Below, piece after piece: positions 6,918-13,339 of a DNA stretch of 14,512 bases (position 1 is the first letter of the stretch; each line of letters begins with the position of its first letter). The notes under the pieces were generated by a model. It saw only the letters and a list, made by a program, of their open reading frames with translations, did no database searches and had not been told where the DNA came from. The position numbers and the translations under genes are program-made. Location: the NCBI GenBank assembly GCA_038240015.1, contig JBBSEF010000074.1:1-14512 (forward strand), given 5' to 3'. This DNA comes from CAHJXF01 sp038240015 (GTDB lineage Bacteria > Pseudomonadota > Gammaproteobacteria > Burkholderiales > Burkholderiaceae_D).

Positions 6918-6935
6918 TTCCCGCGTTCGCGGGAA
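6918..6935. repeat. REP-like palindrome TTCCCGCG-TT-CGCGGGAA
   Basis: A perfect 8-base-pair inverted repeat with a 2-base centre, in the only gap between aceB and the dehalogenase gene. With its flanks (TCGTTCCCGCGAACGCGGGAATCC on the minus strand, split as 12+12) it has the form of dispersed palindromes found in many proteobacterial genomes, like the Neisseria dRS3 core ATTCCC-N8-GGGAAT. It may stop or stabilise transcripts. Only one copy is seen in this window. Confidence 0.75.
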
Positions 6936-6951
6936 CGACAGAATAATCGGG

Positions 6952-7647
6952 TCAGCCAAGCAACGGCTCGACGAAGGCGATCACGTCGTGCATCGCCCGC
7001 CCCTCGCCATGAGGCACGACGCCGAGTTCTTCGATCGGCATGCCGGCGCGGTTGATCCAGAACGTCGTGTAGCCATACCAGGTCGCGCCGCATGCGTCCC
7101 AGCAGTTGCTGGACACGAACAGTATTTCGGAAGCGAGGCAATCGAACGCGAGCGGCCCGAGCTCATACGCTTCGGGCGCGGTCTTGAAACGGCCCACCGC
7201 ATCGACCGACAGCAGATGTTCGAACACGCCGTCGAGCACGTCGTTGTTCGCCACGATGGCTTCGAGCATCGCCGGGTCGCCGTTCGAAAGGATCGCCATC
7301 CGCATGCCGCGCGCCTTGAGTGACAGCAGCGCGGGCGACGCATCGGCGAACACGTCGAGGCGATCGTACTGACTCATCAACGCCGTTGCGGTAGCGTCGT
7401 CGAGGGCAAGACCGAGGGCACGAGCCGAATGGACCAGCGCGTCGCGCGTGACGTCGCAAAACGGAACGTAGCGATCCGACAGCGTGCGCACGCGTGTGTA
7501 GTCGATCTGCTTGACGCGCCAGAGCGCAGACAGCTCAGAGCCGCGACCCGGAAAGAAACGGTCGGCGAGCAGCGAGATCGAATGGACGTCGAAGATCGTT
7601 CCATACGCGTCGAACGCGATCGCCTTGATGGGTGGTCTAGGATTCAT
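6952..7647 (-). CDS. Haloacid dehalogenase, type II (HAD superfamily)
   Basis: A 231-residue cytoplasmic HAD hydrolase closest to the L-2-haloacid dehalogenases, which displace halide from 2-haloalkanoic acids through an aspartyl ester. Seen: motif I FDAYGTIFD with nucleophile Asp13 and Thr17; the substrate-carboxylate Arg in LWRVKQ (Arg44); motif II LSNGD (Ser121, Asn122); motif III FKTAPEAY (Lys155, Tyr161); and motif IV FVSSNCWDACGA (Ser180, Asn181, Asp184). These are the residues that separate type II dehalogenases from phosphatases of the fold. The true physiological substrate is uncertain. ATG 7647 overlaps the end of the DUF4188 gene by 11 bases (ribosome site AGGCGGAA), so translation is probably coupled. 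The frame is open to 7947 only by reading through DUF4188. Confidence 0.92.
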   Translation of the reverse strand: MNPRPPIKAIAFDAYGTIFDVHSISLLADRFFPGRGSELSALWRVKQIDYTRVRTLSDRYVPFCDVTRDALVHSARALGLALDDATATALMSQYDRLDVFADASPALLSLKARGMRMAILSNGDPAMLEAIVANNDVLDGVFEHLLSVDAVGRFKTAPEAYELGPLAFDCLASEILFVSSNCWDACGATWYGYTTFWINRAGMPIEELGVVPHGEGRAMHDVIAFVEPLLG

Positions 7648-8116
7648 TGTTCCGCCTGTGCAAACGCGCCGCAGCCGACTGCATTCCCCCCGCGGCGACT
7701 GCGACGGCGCCGACCTTTCCAAGACCGAACGGCGGCATGTTGACGTAGATGTTCTCGTACGTGCCCTGTGACGCCGCATAGGTTTCGTGCCAGATGCCCA
7801 CCGACCCATCGGTGCCGACCGCCTTGTTGAATGATCGCCAGGCCGGAAGATGCTGTGCCTGTTTGTCGGTGGCGTATGCCAGCAGTTGCTCCATCGATCG
7901 CCAGTACTGCAGCATGATGATGGTTCGGGAAAACCACATTTCGGCATGCATGAATCCGAGCTCGGGCCGGCGGCAGAGCTCCTTGATCATGCGCGGCATC
8001 GATCGAGCGACGGGCACCCACTTGTGGACGTTGAGCGGCTGATTGATTCGCATGCCGATCAGGAAGACGACGAAGTCCCCCTCGAGGCTGGCGGTAAGAC
8101 GTTCTCGAAGAATCAT
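7637..8116 (-). CDS. DUF4188 domain-containing protein
   Basis: A 159-residue protein of the DUF4188 family (PF13826), function unknown to me; some relatives are called monooxygenase-like or phenylacetaldoxime-dehydratase-like. Seen: the family's start RLTASLEGDFVVFLIGMRIN, the HKWVPVARSMPRMIKEL block near 31-48, HAEMWFSRTIIMLQYWRSME near 58-77, and the closing GIWHETYAASQGTYENIYVNM near 107-127, with GLGKVG after it. Conserved histidines and aromatics look like a small cofactor-binding (ferredoxin-like/dimeric alpha-beta barrel) fold, which is inference. The start is ATG 8116; GTG directly before it is an alternative, and no clear ribosome site is seen. The HAD dehalogenase gene starts inside its end. 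Confidence 0.87.
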   Translation of the reverse strand: MILRERLTASLEGDFVVFLIGMRINQPLNVHKWVPVARSMPRMIKELCRRPELGFMHAEMWFSRTIIMLQYWRSMEQLLAYATDKQAQHLPAWRSFNKAVGTDGSVGIWHETYAASQGTYENIYVNMPPFGLGKVGAVAVAAGGMQSAAARLHRRNNES

Positions 8117-8186
8117 CACGAAGCCACGCCAACGAGGCGAGCCGCAGCCATCGGTCGGTCGAAGGTCATCGGGTCGACTGTCATCG

Positions 8187-9422
8187 TCAGACCAGCACTT
8201 CGACAGCGGGCGGATGGCTGAGAAAATGCCCGGGGCTCGCGCTCAGTCCATACGCGCCCGACTGGAAGACGACGACCAGGTCGCCGATGTCGGCTCGCGC
8301 GAGATCCATACGATCGGCCAAGAGATCGAGCGGCGTGCAAAGCGGCCCGACCACCGATGCGATCTCGCGTTCGGCGTCGTGCGCGCGCGTGCCGATCGTT
8401 ACCGGGTAGTTCTTGCGTATCACCTGACCGAAGTTGCCCGATGCGGACAGATGATGATGCAGACCGCCATCGGTGACGAGGAAGACCTGCCCGCGCGAGA
8501 CCTTGCGATCGACCACGCGTGCGACATAGACGCCCGCTTCGCCGACCAGATAGCGGCCGAGCTCGACAACGATTTCGGCTTCGGGCAACGCGCTCTTCGC
8601 ATCGTCGACGAGGCCATGCAGATGCCGACCGACGACCGCGAGGTCGAGCCGCGTCTCGCCGGGAAAGTAGGGGATGCCGAAGCCGCCGCCGACGTTGAGC
8701 GTGCGCACCGGACCGGGTGCATGCGCGGCCAGTCGCGTCGCGAGTTCGAGCGCCTTGGTCTGCGCTTCGATGATCGCTTCCGCGCGCAGGTTCTGCGAGC
8801 CGCTGAAGATATGAAAGCCTTCGAAGACCAGCGGTGCATTGATGCCAACCAAGAGATCGGGAACGGTTTCGGCATCGATGCCGAATTGCTTCGGTCCGCC
8901 GCCCATCTTCATTCCCGACGACTTCAATTCGAAATCGGGATTGACGCGCAGCGCGACCCTTGCCGGCAGTTCGAGTTCGGTCGCAAGTCGCGCGATGCTC
9001 GCCAGTTCGGTCGGCGACTCGACGTTGATCAACACGCCTGACGCGATCGCCTGGCGCAATTCGTTCGCGTGCTTGCCGGGGCCCGCGAAGCTGATCTCTT
9101 TCGGGTTCATGCCCGCATCGAGCGCAACTCTCAGTTCATTGCCCGATGCGACGTCGATGCCATCGACCTCGCGCGCCATGTGCGCGACTACCGCCGGCAT
9201 CGGATTGGCCTTCATCGCGTAATGCAGGCTGATCGATTCCGGCAGATGCGCGCGCAGCTCGGCGACTCTTTGCGACAGCAGCGCTCGATCGTAGGCGTAG
9301 AACGGCGTCTGCCCCACGCGCGCGGCGAGACGGTCGAGCGGGATGCCGCCCACAGTCAGCGTGTTTCCTTGCATCGGAAACTGATCGGTGGGCGCATGCA
9401 CGAATGCTTTTCGATCGCTCAT
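8187..9422 (-). CDS. PLP-dependent decarboxylase, exosortase A system-associated
   Basis: A 411-residue fold III (ornithine/diaminopimelate decarboxylase-like) enzyme matching the exosortase A-associated subgroup (TIGR03099 type). Such enzymes remove CO2 from an amino acid; the substrate of this subgroup is not established. Seen: the PLP lysine in LHYAMKANPMP (Lys71); HIFSGSQN near 213-220; the phosphate-binding GGGFGIPYFPGE near 254; the helix with GRYLVGEAGVYVARVVDRK; and the second-subunit Cys in VVGPLCTPLD. A C-terminal FQSGAYGLSASPGHFL gives the aromatic of the active site. ATG 9422 is preceded by a modest ribosome site (GAAGAGCG). It starts 10 bases after the acyl-CoA ligase stop and so is in one operon with it. 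The DUF4188 gene follows after 70 bases. Confidence 0.94.
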   Translation of the reverse strand: MSDRKAFVHAPTDQFPMQGNTLTVGGIPLDRLAARVGQTPFYAYDRALLSQRVAELRAHLPESISLHYAMKANPMPAVVAHMAREVDGIDVASGNELRVALDAGMNPKEISFAGPGKHANELRQAIASGVLINVESPTELASIARLATELELPARVALRVNPDFELKSSGMKMGGGPKQFGIDAETVPDLLVGINAPLVFEGFHIFSGSQNLRAEAIIEAQTKALELATRLAAHAPGPVRTLNVGGGFGIPYFPGETRLDLAVVGRHLHGLVDDAKSALPEAEIVVELGRYLVGEAGVYVARVVDRKVSRGQVFLVTDGGLHHHLSASGNFGQVIRKNYPVTIGTRAHDAEREIASVVGPLCTPLDLLADRMDLARADIGDLVVVFQSGAYGLSASPGHFLSHPPAVEVLV

Positions 9423-9432
9423 GACGCGCTCT

Positions 9433-11055
9433 TCATGATGAAACTTCGATAAACGGGTTGACGAATTCGCTAGCCAATTTCTTGCGGTCGATCTTGCCGG
9501 TCGGGTTGCGCGGCAAGGCTTCGTCGCGCAACTCGATCACCGCCGGCTGCATCCAAGCCGGCAGCGCGCGCTGGCATGCGCGCTTGACTCGCGCGACGTC
9601 GATCGGACCATCCGGGTTGTCGGTCTTGGCAGTCGCGATCACGATGATGGCCGCACCGAGTGCCGGATGCTCGACGCCGAAGGCCGCGACTTCGGCAAGC
9701 AGAGCGGTCGCGTACAGCGCCTCTTCGATTTCGGTCGGGCTCACGCGATAGCCCGAGGTCTTGATCATCTCGTCGCGACGTCCGATGAAGTAGAGATAGC
9801 CCTCGGCATCGCGACGCACGAAGTCGCCCGAGAAGACCGCGATCTCGGGGATCACGAGGCCGCCGGTCGCGCTGCCAGCCGTGTGCGGCAGCGGCTTGTA
9901 GCGCTCGGCTGTTTTCGCTTTGTCGTTCCAGTAGCCGAGGCCGACGAGCGCGCCGCGGTGGACCAGCTCACCCGGCTCGTCGGTCGCGCACTCGGTGCCG
10001 TCTTCTCGCAACACGAGAATCTCAGCATTGGGGATCGCCTTGCCGATCGAGTCGGGCCGACGATCGATTTCTTCCGGCGGAAGAAAGGTCGAGCGAAACG
10101 CTTCGGTCAGGCCGTACATCAAGAACGCTCTGGTCTGCGGCAGATGGGCGCGCAGGACATCGAGCGTCGTGCGCGGCATGTGGCCGCCGGTATTGGCGAT
10201 ATAGCGCAGATGCGTCGTGATCGAGGCGGGCCATTGCAGAGCCGCGAGTTGAATCCACAGCGGCGGCACCGCGGTCAGTCCGGTGATGCGTTCGGTATCG
10301 AGCGCATGGATCACGTCGCGCGGCAAGAGATAGTTCATCAGCACCGTCGTCGCGCCGCTCGCGAACGCGGTCGTCAATTGACTGAAGCCCGCGTCGAACG
10401 ACAACGGCAACACGGCGAGCAGCCGATCACCCGGCCGATTCCCGAGATACGACGCGACGCTCTTCGCACCGGCGACCATGTTGCGATGGGACAGCACCAC
10501 CCCCTTGGGCTTGCCGGTACTGCCCGAGGTGTACAGGATCGCCGTCATGTCGGTGTCGATCACCCGATGCGGCTTGCCTTGACCCGCAAGCACGTCGGCC
10601 CAGCCGAAAACGCGGAAGGCGGGCGGCGTGGTCGCATCGTCGCTCTCATCGCCCCTGTCATCGATCAAGATGATCGCGAACAGGTCAGTGCATTGTGCGA
10701 GTGCTGCACGCAAGCCGGCGTAACGATCGCGCGACGTGACGAGCACGCGCACGTTGCAGTCCGTCAGGATGTACGCGACCTGATCGTTCTTCAACAACGG
10801 ATTGACCGGCACGAACACGCCCCCGGCGGCCGCGGCGCCGAACACCGAAACGACGAACTCTTCGCGCTTGTCAAGATAGACCGCGACTCTTTCGGACCGC
10901 TTGAGCCCGAGTGCGCACAACCCGCCTGCAAAGACTTCGATCTGCGTTGCGAGTTGCGCGTACGACGACGCGCGTCCCTGGACCGATAGCGCGTGCGAGT
11001 CCGGCTGGTTCGCTGCCGATTCAGTAATCAGTTGATGAAGAAGGTCGTCGTTCAT
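9433..11055 (-). CDS. Acyl-CoA ligase (AMP-forming), exosortase A system-associated
   Basis: A 540-residue ANL-family adenylating enzyme of the exosortase A-associated subgroup (TIGR03098 type). It activates a carboxylic acid as an acyl-AMP and passes it to CoA or, possibly here, to the ACP encoded next door. Seen: the ATP-binding loop TAILYTSGSTGKPKG (171-185); RYIANTGGHMP near 284; the adenine-site MYGLTEAF (313-320); GELVHRGALVGLGYW near 362-376; GDFVRRDAEGYLYFIGRRDE with the hinge region near 410-429; IKTSGYRVSPTEIEE; and the catalytic lysine in NPTGKIDRKK (Lys521). All core motifs are intact. ATG 11055 has only a weak ribosome site. The perfect TATAAT at 11164-11169 would start transcription about 100 bases upstream. 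Confidence 0.94.
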   Translation of the reverse strand: MNDDLLHQLITESAANQPDSHALSVQGRASSYAQLATQIEVFAGGLCALGLKRSERVAVYLDKREEFVVSVFGAAAAGGVFVPVNPLLKNDQVAYILTDCNVRVLVTSRDRYAGLRAALAQCTDLFAIILIDDRGDESDDATTPPAFRVFGWADVLAGQGKPHRVIDTDMTAILYTSGSTGKPKGVVLSHRNMVAGAKSVASYLGNRPGDRLLAVLPLSFDAGFSQLTTAFASGATTVLMNYLLPRDVIHALDTERITGLTAVPPLWIQLAALQWPASITTHLRYIANTGGHMPRTTLDVLRAHLPQTRAFLMYGLTEAFRSTFLPPEEIDRRPDSIGKAIPNAEILVLREDGTECATDEPGELVHRGALVGLGYWNDKAKTAERYKPLPHTAGSATGGLVIPEIAVFSGDFVRRDAEGYLYFIGRRDEMIKTSGYRVSPTEIEEALYATALLAEVAAFGVEHPALGAAIIVIATAKTDNPDGPIDVARVKRACQRALPAWMQPAVIELRDEALPRNPTGKIDRKKLASEFVNPFIEVSS

Positions 11056-11157
11056 GCGCCAGAGCTGTTGCAGTGCTATCGCGCAGCAGGTAGCGAAATG
11101 CAGCGCCGATGCGGGCGCGCGATCGCAATACGGGATAGAAGCGGCGGGGTTGCGGCG

Positions 11158-11178
11158 GCGCGAATTATACTATCGCGC
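11158..11178. promoter_or_regulatory. Divergent promoter core with overlapping -10 boxes inside a perfect dyad
   Basis: The 188-base gap between the ligase and ACP genes contains ATTATACTA flanked by GCGCGA (11158-11163) and its complement TCGCGC (11173-11178). Inside, the minus strand reads TATAAT (11164-11169, consensus -10 for the ligase) and the plus strand TATACT (11166-11171, a -10 for the ACP operon). The two boxes overlap by four bases. Neither has a good -35 at 16-18 bases (GGTCCA for the ligase side). The dyad is operator-like; no regulator is known from this window. Confidence 0.5.
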
Positions 11179-11243
11179 TTTGCCGATGGACCGCACTGGT
11201 CATACCGGCTTTCCTGCAAACCACCATCAACACGGGATGGATC

Positions 11244-11495
11244 TTGAACGTCGACGCGGAACTCAAACACATATTGGGCGAAGTCCTCAGCCTCGGCGAC
11301 CGCGCCGATCGTTTCACGGCGACGACGTCATTGCTCGGCAGCCTTCCCGAGCTCGATTCGATGGCGGTGGTATCCGTCATCACCACGATCGAGGAGCGCT
11401 TCGGCATCGTCATCGACGATGACGAGATCAGCGCACAAACGTTCGAGACTTTCGGCTCGCTCTCGGACTTCGTCACGCAGAAGCTGGAAGATTGA
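11244..11495 (+). CDS. Acyl carrier protein of the exosortase A-associated cluster
   Basis: An 83-residue ACP with the phosphopantetheine site in GSLPELDSMAVVSVI: Ser39 lies in the D-S-M motif. Helix I (VDAELKHILGEVLSL) and the acidic helix II/III region (EERFGIVIDDDEIS, then TFETFGSLSDFV) are normal. No ATG is in frame; TTG 11244 is the best start, with GGGATGG (11234-11240) before it, and it gives the usual ACP length and N-terminus. The ATG at 11237 is in another frame. It leads the rightward operon (ACP, hydrolase 2, hydrolase 1, glycosyltransferase) and faces the acyl-CoA ligase, the likely enzyme that loads it. What it carries is unknown; a phosphopantetheinyl transferase must come from elsewhere. 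Confidence 0.9.
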   Translation: MNVDAELKHILGEVLSLGDRADRFTATTSLLGSLPELDSMAVVSVITTIEERFGIVIDDDEISAQTFETFGSLSDFVTQKLED

Positions 11496-11501
11496 GCGTT
11501 G

Positions 11502-12419
11502 ATGACCGCTCCGGGTACCGGCCCGTTCTTTCATCGCGTTGCAGATCAGAACGCAGATCGGAACGCAGGTAGCGAGCGCTTCTGCTTCTTTCACGCACCG
11601 TCAGCAGCTCCCGCGCGGGGCAGCGTGCTCGCAGTCCACGCGTTCGCCGAGGAAATGAACAAGACGCGCGCCGCGACGGCCGACGGGGCGCGCGCGCTCG
11701 CGGCCGCGGGCTTCGCGGTATTGCAGATCGATCTGACCGGATGCGGCGACAGCGCGGGCGATTTCGAGGATGCGAGCTGGACTGCATGGATAGCCGATCT
11801 GACCGACGCATGGAGCTGGCTCTCCGAACGCAGTTCCGGCCGGCGGTGGTTGTGGGGCACGCGTCTGGGCGCCTTACTGGCGGAACAGTTCGCGTCGCAA
11901 TGCGCGCCGCAGGCCGACGGGCTCCTCCTATGGCAACCCGTGATCAGCGGCGCACAGCATCTGAACCAGTTCTTGCGTTTGAAAACCGTCGGCAGTCTGC
12001 TGCGCAATGCACATAACGCGACCCAGAACGCGATGCAGAGCGCGGTGGGGGAAGCGGCGACGAGTGGGACGACACCTGCGGCAGCGAGTATCACCGCGCC
12101 CTCTGCGCGCGCCGATCTCGCAGCGGGCCTCTCGGTCGAGATCGCCGGCTATCGATTGAACCCGTCTCTCGCGGACGCGATCGAGTTCGCTCAGATGGGC
12201 AAGCGGGAAACCACGCCGTCACGGGTACGCTGGTTCGAAGTCTCGTCGCAACCGTCGGCGGTATCGAGCCCGATGGCGACGCGCGTCGCCGATCGCTGGC
12301 GCGCGGCGGGCTGTGACGTCGCCGTGTCCACGATCGCGGGCAGCGCGTTCTGGCAGACGCAGGAGATCGAGCGTTGCGACGCATTGGTCGATGCAACCGT
12401 CGCGGCGCTGAGCGCATGA
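11502..12419 (+). CDS. Alpha/beta hydrolase-fold protein, exosortase A system-associated, ortholog 2
   Basis: A 305-residue protein matching the 'hydrolase 2, exosortase A system-associated' group (TIGR03101 type). Seen: VLAVHAFAEEMNKTR (43-56), a typical start of the fold; AAGFAVLQIDLTGCGDSAGDFEDASW (split: strand and turn at 68-80, GCGDSAGDF at 80-88); LWGTRLGALLAEQ (117-129); LLLWQPVISGAQHLNQFLRL (141-160); and a closing GSAFWQTQEIE. The nucleophile elbow has Arg121 where a Ser or Cys normally sits, so ordinary serine-hydrolase action is doubtful. The frame could start at TTG 11499, but ATG 11502 is better. It begins seven bases after the ACP stop, and its stop overlaps the start of hydrolase 1 (ATGA). 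A role in releasing or moving the ACP-bound group is inference. Confidence 0.92.
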   Translation: MTAPGTGPFFHRVADQNADRNAGSERFCFFHAPSAAPARGSVLAVHAFAEEMNKTRAATADGARALAAAGFAVLQIDLTGCGDSAGDFEDASWTAWIADLTDAWSWLSERSSGRRWLWGTRLGALLAEQFASQCAPQADGLLLWQPVISGAQHLNQFLRLKTVGSLLRNAHNATQNAMQSAVGEAATSGTTPAAASITAPSARADLAAGLSVEIAGYRLNPSLADAIEFAQMGKRETTPSRVRWFEVSSQPSAVSSPMATRVADRWRAAGCDVAVSTIAGSAFWQTQEIERCDALVDATVAALSA

Positions 12420-13339
12420 GCGAGCTTGCATACCGCGAACAGGCACTGCTGTTCGAGGCGGGCGTTGCGCGATTGGTGGGCATCGTGACGACGCCATCGG
12501 CATTGCGATCGAAGCTTGGCGTGTTGATCGTCGTCGGCGGTCCGCAGTACCGGGTCGGCAGTCACCGCCAGTTCGTATTGCTCGCGCGTGCGCTCGCGGC
12601 GCGCGGCTTCGCGGTGATGCGTTTCGACTGTTCGGGCATGGGCGACAGCAGCGGTTTTGCGTTGCCGTTCACCGATCGCGATCGCGACGTCCGTGCCGCG
12701 ATCGACGCCTTCATCGCGACCGTGCCGGCGATTCGCGAGATCGCGATCTGGGGCCTGTGCGATGCCGCCTCGGCTGCGCTCATCTATGCGCCGCAGGATG
12801 CCCGCGTGACCAGGCTCGTGCTGCTGAACCCGTGGGTGCGCAGCGATGCGGGTCTCGCGCGCACTCACCTGAAGCACTACTACTCGGCGCGGCTGCTGGA
12901 TCGAGCGTTTTGGCGCGATCTATTTCGCGGTCGGGTCGGCGTGGGTCGTGCATTGCGCGGCTTGGGTTCGACCTTGGTGCAAGCGCTCGAGAGATCCGGG
13001 CGCGCTTCAAGGCGCGGATCGAACACATCCGAACAAGCCCTCAGCTTCCAGCAACGCATGGCGCTCGGCTGGAAGCGATTCGACGGCGACATCCTCTTGA
13101 TCTGCTCGGGCGACGACCTCACGGCGCGCGAGTTCGTCGACCGTGCGGCAAGCGATGCACAATGGAAGGGCCTGCTCGGACAGGTTCGCGTCGCGCGATG
13201 TGATTTCCCTGAAGCCGACCACACGTTCTCGCGCGCGGCGTGGCGCGATCGGGTCGCGGCATGGACCGCCGATTGGCTGGCTCAACGCATGACCGCGCGC
13301 CACGACTCGCATGCGCCGGCGGCGCGCGAAGTCGCATGA
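12416..13339 (+). CDS. Alpha/beta hydrolase, exosortase A system-associated, ortholog 1
   Basis: A 307-residue alpha/beta hydrolase matching the 'hydrolase 1, exosortase A system-associated' group (TIGR03100 type). Seen: LIVVGGPQYRVGSHRQFV (37-53) with the oxyanion-side turn; FAVMRFDCSGMGDSSG (65-80); the nucleophile elbow WGLCDAASAAL with Cys115 in the serine position; LLICSGDDLTAREF with an acid at Asp233 or Asp234; and FPEADHTFSR with His269. A Cys-Asp-His triad is thus complete, as in dienelactone hydrolase-like enzymes. The substrate is unknown; a thioester or ester of the ACP pathway or of the polysaccharide is possible. The ATG start 12416 overlaps the stop of hydrolase 2, and its own stop overlaps the glycosyltransferase start, both as ATGA, so translation is coupled. 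Confidence 0.93.
   Translation: MSELAYREQALLFEAGVARLVGIVTTPSALRSKLGVLIVVGGPQYRVGSHRQFVLLARALAARGFAVMRFDCSGMGDSSGFALPFTDRDRDVRAAIDAFIATVPAIREIAIWGLCDAASAALIYAPQDARVTRLVLLNPWVRSDAGLARTHLKHYYSARLLDRAFWRDLFRGRVGVGRALRGLGSTLVQALERSGRASRRGSNTSEQALSFQQRMALGWKRFDGDILLICSGDDLTAREFVDRAASDAQWKGLLGQVRVARCDFPEADHTFSRAAWRDRVAAWTADWLAQRMTARHDSHAPAAREVA

Noticed and set aside
9667..10989. Long open frame (440 codons) antisense to the acyl-CoA ligase
   Set aside because: It is the mirror of a gene with all ANL motifs; its own protein is rich in Arg, His and Asp, as expected from antisense GC-rich codons, and has no recognisable domain.
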